Source: Mycobacterium persicum (lineage in GTDB: Bacteria > Actinomycetota > Actinomycetes > Mycobacteriales > Mycobacteriaceae). Taken from it: a stretch of 36,214 nt of DNA. Below, piece by piece: positions 25,503 to 32,809 of the stretch; the stretch's first letter is position 1, and each line of letters begins with the position of its first letter. The stretch covers positions 1-36,214 of the forward strand of contig NZ_MVIF01000058.1 of the NCBI RefSeq assembly GCF_002086675.1, given 5' to 3'. The notes under the pieces were generated by a model. That model saw only the letters and a list, made by a program, of their open reading frames with translations, was not told the origin of the DNA and ran no database searches. Made by a program: the position numbers and the translations under genes.

Positions 25503-27430
25503 CCATGACAATGAACCAGCGGCCGCGCGGCGCGGCGCCGGCCCCCACCATGCGGTCGCAGGACTTCTGGGGTTCGGCGGCGCGCCTGGTGAAACGGCTC
25601 GCGCCGCAACGCCGGCTCAGCCTTGCGGTGATCACGCTGGGTATCACCGGCACGGCGATCAGCGTGGTCGTCCCGCGCATCCTGGGCCACGCCACCGACC
25701 TGTTGTTCAACGGCGTGATCGGGCGACGGCTGCCGGCCGGCATCACCAAGGCGCAGGCCGTCGCGGCGGCCCGGGCCCGCGGTGACAACGCGTTCGCCGA
25801 CCTGCTGTCGGGGATGAATGTGGTGCCGGGCCAGGGGGTGGACCTCGGCGCGGTGGGACGTACGCTGGCGCTGGCGCTAGCACTGTATTTGGTTGCTTCG
25901 CTTTTGATTTGGGCTCAGACCCGGCTGCTCAACGTGACGGTGCAGCGGACCATAACGACGTTGCGGTCCGATGTCGAGAACAAGGTGCACCGGCTGCCGT
26001 TGTCCTACTTCGACGGACGTCAGCGCGGCGAGCTGTTGAGCCGGGTCACCAACGACATCGACAACGTCCAGTCGTCGCTGTCGATGACGATCAGCCAGCT
26101 GGTGACGTCCATTCTGACGGTGCTGGGCGTGCTCTTCATGATGGTGTGGATCTCGCCGCTGCTGGCGCTGATCACGGTGCTGACGGTGCCGCTGTCGCTG
26201 CTGGTGACGCGGGCGATCACGCGACGTTCGCAAGGACTGTTCGTTGCGCATTGGACCAGCACCGGGCGCCTCAATGCCCACATCGAAGAGACATACAGCG
26301 GCTTCACGGTGGTCAAGACCTTCGGTCACCAGGCCGCCGCGCGAGAAGAATTCCGCAAGCTCAACGACGACGTCTACCAGGCCAGCTTCGGCGCGCAGTT
26401 CCTGTCCGGTCTGGTCGGACCGGCGACGACGTTCATCGGCAACCTCGGTTACGTCGCCGTCGCCGTGGCGGGTGGCCTGCAGGTGGCCACCGGTCGCATC
26501 ACGCTGGGCAGTGTCCAGGCCTTCATTCAATATGTCCGCCAGTTCAACACGCCGCTGAGCCAAGTGGCCGGGATGTACAACACCCTGCAATCGGGGGTGG
26601 CCAGCGCCGAGCGGGTATTCGAGCTGCTCGACGAGGCCGAAGAATCGCCGGAGCCGGAGCCGGAGCCGGCGCCGGCGTCGGCCGTCCGGGCGCCGATTCC
26701 TGCTCCGAGCCGGCCCGGTCGCGTCGAGTTCGAACACGTGAGCTTCGCCTACCACCCCGGTCACCCGGTGATCCGGGACGTGTCGCTGGTGGCCGAGCCG
26801 GGTAGCACGGTGGCGATCGTCGGACCGACCGGCGCGGGCAAGACCACGCTGGTGAACCTGCTGATGCGGTTCTACGAGGTCGATTCCGGCCGGATCCTGA
26901 TCGACGGCGTGGACATCGCCTCGATGAGCCGGCATGCATTGCGGTCACGGATCGGCATGGTGCTGCAAGACACCTGGCTGTTCGACGGGACGATTGCCGA
27001 AAACATCGCCTACGGCCGGCCGGACGCCGCCCCCCACGAGATAACCGAAGCCGCCAGAGCAGCACATGTCGACCGTTTCGTGCGTAGCCTTCCGGACGGC
27101 TATCAGACCCGGATCAGCGGCGACGGAAGCAACATCAGCGCCGGCGAGAAGCAGCTGATCACCATCGCGCGTGCGTTCCTTGCGCGCCCCCAACTGCTGA
27201 TCCTGGACGAGGCCACCAGCTCGGTCGATACCCGCACCGAGCTGCTCATCGCCCAAGCGATGTGCGAACTTCGCCGAGACAGAACGAGTTTCATTATCGC
27301 CCATCGGCTTTCGACGATTCGCGATGCCGACCGCATCATGGTCGTACAGGACGGACAAATCGTCGAACAAGGCAACCGCGCCGAACTACTGGCCCGGCGC
27401 GGCGCCTACTACGCGATGACTCAGGCCTAA
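25499..27430 (+). CDS. ABC exporter half, catalytically competent subunit (Rv1272c-like)
   Basis: The 643-residue half transporter has six membrane helices with a large loop after the first (about residues 70-115) and an ATPase with Walker A GPTGAGKTT (Lys448). The signature is ISAGEKQ instead of LSGGQ, and Walker B LLILDEATSSVD has the catalytic Glu (571). The altered signature would pair with the Asp-containing Walker B of the first subunit, so the pair has one active and one degenerate site. A Pro/Glu-rich linker (PEPEPEPAPA, about 385-395) separates membrane and ATPase domains. The GTG start at 25499 overlaps the stop of the partner gene (GTGA); ATG 25505 is an alternative. The open frame extending upstream is not coding. 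Confidence 0.93.
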   Translation: MTMTMNQRPRGAAPAPTMRSQDFWGSAARLVKRLAPQRRLSLAVITLGITGTAISVVVPRILGHATDLLFNGVIGRRLPAGITKAQAVAAARARGDNAFADLLSGMNVVPGQGVDLGAVGRTLALALALYLVASLLIWAQTRLLNVTVQRTITTLRSDVENKVHRLPLSYFDGRQRGELLSRVTNDIDNVQSSLSMTISQLVTSILTVLGVLFMMVWISPLLALITVLTVPLSLLVTRAITRRSQGLFVAHWTSTGRLNAHIEETYSGFTVVKTFGHQAAAREEFRKLNDDVYQASFGAQFLSGLVGPATTFIGNLGYVAVAVAGGLQVATGRITLGSVQAFIQYVRQFNTPLSQVAGMYNTLQSGVASAERVFELLDEAEESPEPEPEPAPASAVRAPIPAPSRPGRVEFEHVSFAYHPGHPVIRDVSLVAEPGSTVAIVGPTGAGKTTLVNLLMRFYEVDSGRILIDGVDIASMSRHALRSRIGMVLQDTWLFDGTIAENIAYGRPDAAPHEITEAARAAHVDRFVRSLPDGYQTRISGDGSNISAGEKQLITIARAFLARPQLLILDEATSSVDTRTELLIAQAMCELRRDRTSFIIAHRLSTIRDADRIMVVQDGQIVEQGNRAELLARRGAYYAMTQA

Positions 27431-27461
27431 CCTCGCCGGTGCCCGGGCGAATCGGCGCCGG

Positions 27462-27516
27462 GAAGTTATCAAGAAGTTATTGAGAATTCGCCAAGAGGTC
27501 GGTCCGAAGCTGAGGT
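27462..27516 (+). promoter_or_regulatory. Five phased 11-bp direct repeats upstream of the DUF732 gene
   Basis: Consecutive 11-base units begin at 27462, 27473, 27484, 27495 and 27506. Each starts with GA[A/G][G/T][T/C][T/C]: GAAGTT, GAAGTT, GAATTC, GAGGTC, GAAGCT. The first two share GAAGTTAT exactly. A one-turn period with a short conserved head is the classic layout of sites for OmpR-type and SARP-type winged-helix regulators. The run ends 44 bp before the DUF732 start. The binding protein is unknown. Confidence 0.5.
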
Positions 27517-27559
27517 CACCAAGCAGGAAACCCACAGCACTCAGCAAAGGACCTCAGCA

Positions 27560-27895
27560 ATGTTCTCAGCACGCCTCACCGCAGTCCTGGCCACCGCCGT
27601 CGGCGCCGCCGGCGTCGGGCTTGCCGTCGCCACCGCCGGCCTCGCCTCGGCCACCACCGCAGCTGACGCGGCATTCATCTCGCAGATGGAGTCGGTTGGC
27701 GTTACCTTCTCCTCACCGCAGGCGGCGGTCCAAGAGGGCCACCAGGTCTGCACCGAATTGGCGGCCGGAGCAACCGGATCCCAAATCGCCAGTGAAATCC
27801 TCAGCCAGACCAACCTGACCTCCAAGCAAGCCGCCTACTTCGTCGTCTACGCAACCAAGGACTACTGCCCGCAGTACGCTAGCCAGCTCACCTGA
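27560..27895 (+). CDS. Small secreted DUF732 protein (Rv1271c-like)
   Basis: The 111-residue exported protein has a signal peptide of about 32 residues (MFSARLTAVLATAVGAAGVG, cleavage near ASA-TT). A DUF732 domain of about 75 residues follows, with FISQMESVGVTFSS, the paired cysteines in HQVCTEL and KDYCPQY, and a C-terminal SQLT. These small mycobacterial proteins are secreted and have no established role. An AAAGGA ribosome-binding site precedes ATG 27560. It has its own putative regulatory repeats (27462-27516) and a strong terminator (27912-27944), so it is probably a single-gene unit. Confidence 0.9.
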   Translation: MFSARLTAVLATAVGAAGVGLAVATAGLASATTAADAAFISQMESVGVTFSSPQAAVQEGHQVCTELAAGATGSQIASEILSQTNLTSKQAAYFVVYATKDYCPQYASQLT

Positions 27896-27911
27896 TCGAC
27901 CCCCACACAGC

Positions 27912-27944
27912 ATGCGGGGATCCCGAGAACCGGGATCCCCGCAT
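27912..27944 (+). terminator. Intrinsic-type hairpin after the DUF732 gene
   Basis: A perfect 13-bp stem (ATGCGGGGATCCC at 27912-27924 with GGGATCCCCGCAT at 27932-27944) closes a 7-base loop. It lies 17 bp past the stop codon. There is no T-tract, so it fits the hairpin-only terminators common in mycobacteria. Confidence 0.8.
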
Positions 27945-28066
27945 CGCGCATTCTGTGACAGTCAGCCGCGGCGAGATAGGTGGACCCGGACCGGCCGGCC
28001 GTAACCCAGGGCTCACTAAGCTCGGAGTTCGGCTTGAGCAACTGCGGGCTGACGAAGGAGATGTCG

Positions 28067-28801
28067 ATGAAGCTTGCGCGTCGAAGCGTTGTCGCCGCCG
28101 CGGCCACCGGACTCGCTGTCGCCCTGACGATCAGCGGCTGCGGACATTCGGATACCGGCGCCAAATCGTCGAGCGCCACCGCCACCGCCACCAGCGGGGA
28201 GGCGGCGAGGTTGCTCAAGCAAGCCACCGACGTGATGCGCAAGGTCACCGGCATGCACCTCAGCCTTGCCGTGCAGGGCGACGTGCCGAATCTGCGGGTG
28301 ACAAGGCTCGACGGCGATGTATCCAACACACCGCAGACCGTCGCCACCGGCAGCGCGACGATGCTCGTCGGCAAGGACACCCAGGACGTCAAATTCGTCT
28401 ATGTCGACGGTCACCTCTATTCCGACCTCGGCCAACCCGGCACGTACACCGACTTCGGCAACGGCGCCTCGATCTACAACGTGTCGGTGCTGCTGGACCC
28501 CGACAAGGGCTTGGCCAACGTACTGGCCAACCTCAAGGACGCGTCGGTGGCCGGCTCCCAGCAGGTGAACGGGGTCGCCACCACCAAGATCACCGGGAAA
28601 TCAAGCGCCGACGACATCGCGACGCTGGCCGGCTCACGGTTGACCACCGAGGACGTTGCCACGGTGCCCACCACCGTGTGGACCGCTTCGGACGGGTCCT
28701 CACATCTCGTGCAAATCCAGATCGTCCCGGCCCCCAACACTTCGGTGACGCTGACAATGTCCGACTGGGGCAAACAGGTCACCGCTACCAAACCGGTCTA
28801 G
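28067..28801 (+). CDS. lprA: Lipoprotein LprA
   Basis: The 244-residue lipoprotein has signal MKLARRSVVAAAATGLAVAL and lipobox TISGC. The mature part is the LppX/LprA/LprF/LprG family fold, with the well-conserved stretches TGMHLSLAVQGDVPNLRV, YVDGHLYSDLGQPGTYTDFG and WTASDGSSHLVQIQ. Members carry lipids or glycolipids in a hydrophobic pocket. M. tuberculosis LprA is known as a TLR2 agonist. ATG 28067 is preferred over ATG 28061 because AAGGAG sits six bases before it, and it gives the recalled 244-residue length. It is probably co-transcribed with the DUF4189 gene 68 bp downstream. Confidence 0.92.
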   Translation: MKLARRSVVAAAATGLAVALTISGCGHSDTGAKSSSATATATSGEAARLLKQATDVMRKVTGMHLSLAVQGDVPNLRVTRLDGDVSNTPQTVATGSATMLVGKDTQDVKFVYVDGHLYSDLGQPGTYTDFGNGASIYNVSVLLDPDKGLANVLANLKDASVAGSQQVNGVATTKITGKSSADDIATLAGSRLTTEDVATVPTTVWTASDGSSHLVQIQIVPAPNTSVTLTMSDWGKQVTATKPV

Positions 28802-28869
28802 CCATTGGCGGATGGCGTCACGGCAATGTCGATCCGGCCGGACCGCCGACGCTCGGAAAGGATTCACCA

Positions 28870-29262
28870 ATGACGATGATGGTTCCCCATCGGCGCCGGT
28901 TCGCCGTGACGGTCGCCCGGCTGGCGGTTGTCATCGCAACCATCGCGGCCCTCGCAACAACGTCGGCAACTGCGGCGACCGTGGCACGCGCCACCGATTC
29001 CTACGGGGCTATCGCCTATTCCAGCAACGGGTCGTGGGGCCGGTCGTGGGCCTACCCCACCAAGGCGGCCGCCGAAGCCACCGCGGTCAAATCGTGTGGC
29101 TACTCCGATTGCAAGGTGCTCACCTCGTTCACCGCCTGCGGTGCCGTCGCCGCGAAAGACCGCGACTACAAGGGCGGCACGGGCCCCAACCTCAGTGCCG
29201 CCATGAAAGACGCGCTGAGCAAACTCGACGGCGGCTACATCGACACGTGGGCCTGCAACTGA
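28870..29262 (+). CDS. Secreted DUF4189 protein (Rv1269c-like)
   Basis: The 130-residue exported protein has a signal peptide of about 35-40 residues (MTMMVPHRRRFAVTVARLAV, cleavage near the Ala-rich stretch). A DUF4189 domain follows: YGAIAYSSNGSWGRSW, AAAEATAVKSCGYSDC, TACGAVAAKDRDYKGG and YIDTWACN. Cysteines in SCGYSDC, TACG and WACN probably form disulfides outside the cell. The function is unknown. GAAAGGA lies seven bases before ATG 28870. The frame is open upstream across lprA but that part is not coding. Confidence 0.9.
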   Translation: MTMMVPHRRRFAVTVARLAVVIATIAALATTSATAATVARATDSYGAIAYSSNGSWGRSWAYPTKAAAEATAVKSCGYSDCKVLTSFTACGAVAAKDRDYKGGTGPNLSAAMKDALSKLDGGYIDTWACN

Positions 29263-29314
29263 CGCGCCACCGCATGGTCACACCCCGGCCACGGCAGGTC
29301 ACTCCAAGAATTCG

Positions 29315-29394
29315 ACGAGATAACGAATAGGCCACCATCAGAGCCTTTTCTCAACAGCCCCTCCACCGGAGCGGAATTGAGAAAGGACCCGGCC
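29315..29394 (+). promoter_or_regulatory. Leader of the first cysteine-peptidase-like gene, with a hairpin over the ribosome-binding site
   Basis: The left arm CCTTTTCTCAA (29344-29354) pairs with TTGAGAAAGG (29377-29386), leaving one bulged base. It encloses a small inner stem CTCC/GGAG (29361-29371). The right arm contains the ribosome-binding site GAAAGGA (29381-29387) of ATG 29395. An upstream block including GAGATAACGAA (about 29317-29327) is shared with the second copy. The structure would hide the ribosome-binding site until opened. Confidence 0.55.
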
Positions 29395-30108
29395 ATGAAG
29401 ACCGTCAACATCTCCATCGTCGCCAAGGCAACCGTCGCCACCGCGCTCGCGGCCGGCCTGTCGCTGGGCTTGGCCAGCCAGGCCGACGCATCCGTCGGCG
29501 GCACCATGTTCGGCGACCCGGCCGCGGCCGCCAAGTACTGGCGCCACCAGAACTACGACGACTGCGCCATCATGTCCAGCGCCGACGTCATCGGCCAGAT
29601 CACAGGCAAGCTGCCCTCGGAGCGGGCCATCATCAAAGTGGCCCAGTCGACGCCCAGCACCAGCCACCCCGGCTCGATCTACATCAAGCCGACCGACAAG
29701 AACGACCCGAACTCGGGCATGGGCACCAACCCGGAGGACCTGCCGACACTGCTGGCACACTACGGAGTCCACGGCGTCAACACCGACTCGGACAGCGCCG
29801 CCCAGACCGGCGTCGCCACCGGCATGGACGCGCTCGAGCAGTACCTGGGCAGCGGCCACGCGGTGATCGTCGGCGTCAACGCCGAAATGATCTGGAACGA
29901 GCCGATCGAGAACAAGGGCAGCGACGGCCAGCCGCGGGCCGACCACGCAGTGGTGGTGACCGGCGTCGACACCGCCAACGGCGTCGTGCACCTCAACGAC
30001 AGCGGCAATCCGGACGGTCGCGACGAGCAGATCCCCCTGGAGACCTTTGTCAAGGCCTGGGCCACCAGCCACTACTTCATGACCGTCACCCAGGAAACAC
30101 ACAAGTAG
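29395..30108 (+). CDS. Secreted C39-like (papain-fold) cysteine peptidase homologue, copy 1
   Basis: The 237-residue protein has a signal peptide (residues 1-32, cleavage near ADA-SV). The domain resembles stand-alone Peptidase_C39-type proteins: Gln52 and Cys57 in HQNYDDCAI, His184 in ADHAVVVTGVD, and Asn201/Asp202 in HLNDSG. That set matches a papain-like active site with oxyanion-hole Gln. Conserved segments include SSADVIGQITGK, STPSTSHPGSIYIKP and GMDALEQYLGSGHAVIVG. The substrate is unknown, and no ABC transporter or leader peptide of the bacteriocin type is adjacent. It corresponds by position to Rv1268c. The ATG at 29395 has GAAAGGA seven bases upstream. A strong terminator follows. 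Confidence 0.82.
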   Translation: MKTVNISIVAKATVATALAAGLSLGLASQADASVGGTMFGDPAAAAKYWRHQNYDDCAIMSSADVIGQITGKLPSERAIIKVAQSTPSTSHPGSIYIKPTDKNDPNSGMGTNPEDLPTLLAHYGVHGVNTDSDSAAQTGVATGMDALEQYLGSGHAVIVGVNAEMIWNEPIENKGSDGQPRADHAVVVTGVDTANGVVHLNDSGNPDGRDEQIPLETFVKAWATSHYFMTVTQETHK

Positions 30109-30125
30109 CCGTTGGTCCGACACCC

Positions 30126-30163
30126 GGCGGGCAGCCACCCAAGCGTCGGGTCGGCTGCCCGCC
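30126..30163 (+). terminator. Hairpin terminator after peptidase-like copy 1
   Basis: A perfect 11-bp stem (GGCGGGCAGCC at 30126-30136, GGCTGCCCGCC at 30153-30163) is extended inwards by ACCC/GGGT with one bulged base. It lies 18 bp after the stop codon. A weaker relative follows copy 2. Confidence 0.8.
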
Positions 30164-30212
30164 ACTCGTGTTTCGCGGCTCTTTATAGCCCGTAGATCAC
30201 TTCAAGGATTCA

Positions 30213-30312
30213 TAGAGATAACGAAAAGGCCGTCATCGGAACCTTTTCTCAACGCCCATTCCGCAGCCATCCGACGGGCGCGGAACGAGAGAACGAGAAA
30301 AGGGAAACACCG
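30213..30312 (+). promoter_or_regulatory. Leader of the second cysteine-peptidase-like gene, with the same hairpin
   Basis: The left arm CCTTTTCTC (30242-30250) pairs perfectly with GAGAAAAGG (30295-30303), which includes the ribosome-binding region before ATG 30313. An inner 6-bp stem TTCCGC/GCGGAA lies at 30259-30264 and 30280-30285. The upstream block GAGATAACGAA (about 30215-30225) matches copy 1. The loop is about 20 bases longer than in copy 1, yet the arms remain complementary. Confidence 0.55.
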
Positions 30313-31009
30313 ATGAAGATCTCCACCATCGCCAAGACCGCCGTCGCCGCCACCTTCGCGGGCGCGCTGGCACTGGGACTGGCCCTCCCGGCCGATGCGG
30401 CGACGGGCACGATGTACGGCGACCCCGTAGCGGCCGCCAAGTGGTGGCGCTACCAGAAATACGACGACTGCGTCATCATGTCGAGCGCCGACGTGATCGG
30501 TCAGATCACCGGCAAGGAACCGTCGGAGAAGGCGATCGTCAAGGTGGCCCAGTCGACACCCAGCACCGTCCACCCCGGCTCGATCTACATCAAGCCCGCT
30601 GACCCGTCGAACCCGAATTCCGGCATGGGCACCAGCATGTGGGACGTGCCGGCCCTGCTGGCGCACTACGGCGTCGACGCCAAGGTCACCGACACCGACG
30701 ACGCCCCGCAAACCGGAATCCCCACGGGCATGGAGGCGCTCGAGCAGTACCTGGGGGGGCGGCCACAAGGTCATCGTCAGCCTCAACGCCGAAATGATTT
30801 GGGGCCAGCCGATCGAAAGCAAAGACAGTGACGGCAACCCGCGCTCCGACCACGCGGTGGTGGTCACCGGAGTCGACACCGCCAACGGCATCGTGCACCT
30901 CAACGACAGCGGCACCAAGCAAGGCCGCGACGAACAGATCCCCATCGAGACCTTCGTCAAGGCATGGGCCACCAGCCACGACTTCCTGGTCGTCACCACC
31001 GGCACCTGA
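30313..31009 (+). pseudogene. Secreted C39-like cysteine peptidase homologue, copy 2, frameshifted in a G7 run
   Basis: This is a close paralogue of the gene at 29395. It has the same signal peptide type (MKISTIAKTAVAATFAGALA, then PADAATG), the active-site segment YQKYDDCVI and STPSTVHPGSIYIKP. After EALEQYLG the frame is lost at a run of seven G (30753-30759); one extra base relative to copy 1 explains it. The remainder (HKVIVSLNAEMIW, SDHAVVVTGVD, HLNDSG) continues in another frame to the stop at 31009. Without the shift it would encode 231 residues with all catalytic positions. As read, the product ends at 30831 and lacks the catalytic His. A sequencing error, a null allele or slippage-based switching are all possible. 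Confidence 0.82.
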
Positions 31010-31013
31010 CCAC

Positions 31014-31083
31014 CGGGACAGCGACGGCGGGCAGACACCGCGGGCAACGCGTCCGCTGAGCTGGCCGCCGATCGCGTGTCCCG
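31014..31083 (+). terminator. Imperfect hairpin after peptidase-like copy 2
   Basis: CGGGACAGCG (31014-31023) pairs with CGCGTGTCCCG (31073-31083) apart from one bulge. Inside, GGCGGGCAG (31026-31034) pairs with CTGGCCGCC (31061-31069) apart from one mismatch. GGCGGGCAG also opens the terminator of copy 1, so the terminator appears to be part of the duplicated unit. Confidence 0.5.
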
Positions 31084-31174
31084 CAGGGCGACAAGGTGAT
31101 TCGCTAAGACGACACCAATGGCCGGGCGTTTGCGGTCCGGCGGCGCGACGGGATCGACCTGCCCGGCCCGTTGA

Positions 31175-31258
31175 TTCGTACCGGATCGGCGAACTTCGTA
31201 CCAGAATGACCGTTGATGACCGTTGCTCGACACTAGGCAGATGAGGCGCAGATGAAGC
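31175..31258 (+). promoter_or_regulatory. Cluster of short direct repeats upstream of embR
   Basis: Three pairs of direct repeats occur within 84 bp. TTCGTACC is at 31175-31182 and 31195-31202 (20-base period). ATGACCGTTG occurs twice in tandem (31206-31225). GCAGATGA is at 31237-31244 and 31248-31255 (11-base period). The cluster ends 15 bp before the embR start and is a plausible site for regulator binding, including EmbR itself. No promoter hexamers are assigned with confidence. Confidence 0.4.
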
Positions 31259-31273
31259 CGCGGAGGACCCGGG

Positions 31274-32434
31274 ATGGCTGGTAACGCGATGACGGGCAAA
31301 AGTCTCGAATTCGGTCTGCTGGGACCGCTGGAGATGAGCATAAACGGCGACCTGGTACCGACCGGCACCCCTAAGCAGCGGGCGGTGCTGGCCATGCTGG
31401 TGATCAACCGCAACCGGCCGGTCGGCGTCGACGCGCTGATCACCGCTCTCTGGGAGGAGTGGCCTCCCTCCGGAGCCCGGGCCAGCATTCATTCCTACGT
31501 GTCCAACCTGCGCAAGCTGCTCAGCGGCGCCGGTGTCGACCCCCGAGCGATTTTGGCCGCGGCACCCCCGGGCTACCGGCTCAGCATTCCGGAGAACAGC
31601 TGCGATCTCGGGCGGTTCATAGCGGAGAAAGCTGCCGGGGTACACGCGGCCGCCGCCGGCAAATTCGACCAAGCCAGCCGGCATTTGGCTGCGGCACTGC
31701 GGGAATGGCGTGGGCCCGTGCTCGACGACCTGCGTGACTTTCAGTTCGTCGACGCGTTTGCCACCGCGCTCGTGGAGGACAAGATTCTCGCCCACACCGC
31801 CAAGGCGGAAGCCGAGATCGCTTGTGGCCGCGCCGCTGAGGTGATCACCGAACTGGAGGCCCTCACCGTCGAACACCCGTATCGGGAACCACTGTGGGCC
31901 CAGCTGATCACCGCCTATTACCTCACCGATCGGCAATCCGACGCGTTGGGCGCGTATCGACGGGTAAAGACAACCCTGGCCGAGGATCTCGGCATCGACC
32001 CCGGCCCGACTCTGCGCGGTCTCAACGAACGCATCCTGCGCCAGGAACCGTTGGACGCCAAGATGAACGCGAAGTCCACCGCCGTCGGCACCGTCACCCT
32101 GCTCGACCAGCGGACCATGGTGACCGGACAACAAGCCGTGGCCTGCCTGCACGACATCGCCACCGGGCACGACCACCCGCTTCGCACCGCGGCGACCCGT
32201 ATCGGCCGTCTCAGTGACAACGACATCGTGCTCGACAGCGCGAAGGTCAGCCGCCATCACGCGGTCATCATCGACACCGGGACCAACTACATCATCAACG
32301 ATCTCCGGTCGTCCAACGGTGTGCACGTAGGGCACCAGCGGATCCGCGGCGCCGCCACGCTCAACGACGGCGATCACATCCGCATCTGCGACCACGAATT
32401 CACCTTTCAAATCGCTGCCCGGCGTGACCGCTAG
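31274..32434 (+). CDS. embR: Transcriptional regulator EmbR
   Basis: The 386-residue SARP-type regulator has an N-terminal OmpR-like winged helix (about 10-105, with PKQRAVLAMLVINRNRPV), a bacterial transcriptional activation domain (about 112-260, with YREPLWAQLITAYY) and a C-terminal FHA domain (about 290-380). FHA residues that read phosphothreonine are present: Arg312, Ser326 and Asn348 (RIGRLSDND, VSRHHAV, SSNGVHV), which matches the numbering I recall for M. tuberculosis EmbR. There EmbR is phosphorylated by PknH and activates embCAB, which makes arabinan and is the ethambutol target. A GGAGGA ribosome-binding site lies six bases before ATG 31274. The kinase gene follows 375 bp downstream on the same strand. 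Confidence 0.95.
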   Translation: MAGNAMTGKSLEFGLLGPLEMSINGDLVPTGTPKQRAVLAMLVINRNRPVGVDALITALWEEWPPSGARASIHSYVSNLRKLLSGAGVDPRAILAAAPPGYRLSIPENSCDLGRFIAEKAAGVHAAAAGKFDQASRHLAAALREWRGPVLDDLRDFQFVDAFATALVEDKILAHTAKAEAEIACGRAAEVITELEALTVEHPYREPLWAQLITAYYLTDRQSDALGAYRRVKTTLAEDLGIDPGPTLRGLNERILRQEPLDAKMNAKSTAVGTVTLLDQRTMVTGQQAVACLHDIATGHDHPLRTAATRIGRLSDNDIVLDSAKVSRHHAVIIDTGTNYIINDLRSSNGVHVGHQRIRGAATLNDGDHIRICDHEFTFQIAARRDR

Positions 32435-32809
32435 CATGGCGCCAGCACGGTTGCGCCGCAACCGCTTTGACCGTAAAGAGCCGGCCGGACAGGGCGGGTC
32501 CCGGCTCAGTGTCTTACTGCGCCAGGGATTTTCGGCGCGCGGTGACCGCACGGCTGGGGGCTCGGCTAGCGCGCGGCCATAGCCGGACGACCGTCGTGGC
32601 TGACCGCGTTCATCCGAACATCGACGGGGCACCCGTGGCCCGGTCGCCCGCGGACGGATAAGCCCCGTTTTCATGCGGTCGGGTTGGCGAGGGCTTACCG
32701 TCATGGTTACCGTCACGGGTTGCTGGGCCGACGGGTCGCACTCGCTGCGATAACTGTGCCCACTTGATAGGGTCGGCGGAATTCGGGTTGGGTCGAGGGA
32801 GGATCAGCG
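32435..32809. other. 375-bp embR-pknH intergenic region with two hairpins
   Basis: No gene is supported here. Just after embR there is a small inverted repeat CGGTTG/CAACCG (32448-32464). A second hairpin, with 7-bp arms GAGCCGG (32478-32484) and CCGGCTC (32501-32507), could end embR transcription. The rest should hold the kinase promoter; TAGGGT at 32767-32772 is a possible -10 element but weak evidence. GGGAGGA precedes the kinase start. Confidence 0.45.

Noticed and set aside
27462..27516. Phased direct repeats considered as a CRISPR array
   Set aside because: The units are only 11 bases, with no separate spacers and no cas genes nearby.
30686..32716. A 676-codon minus-strand open frame opposite embR
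   Set aside because: EmbR on the plus strand has all its domains and motifs. The antisense translation has none.
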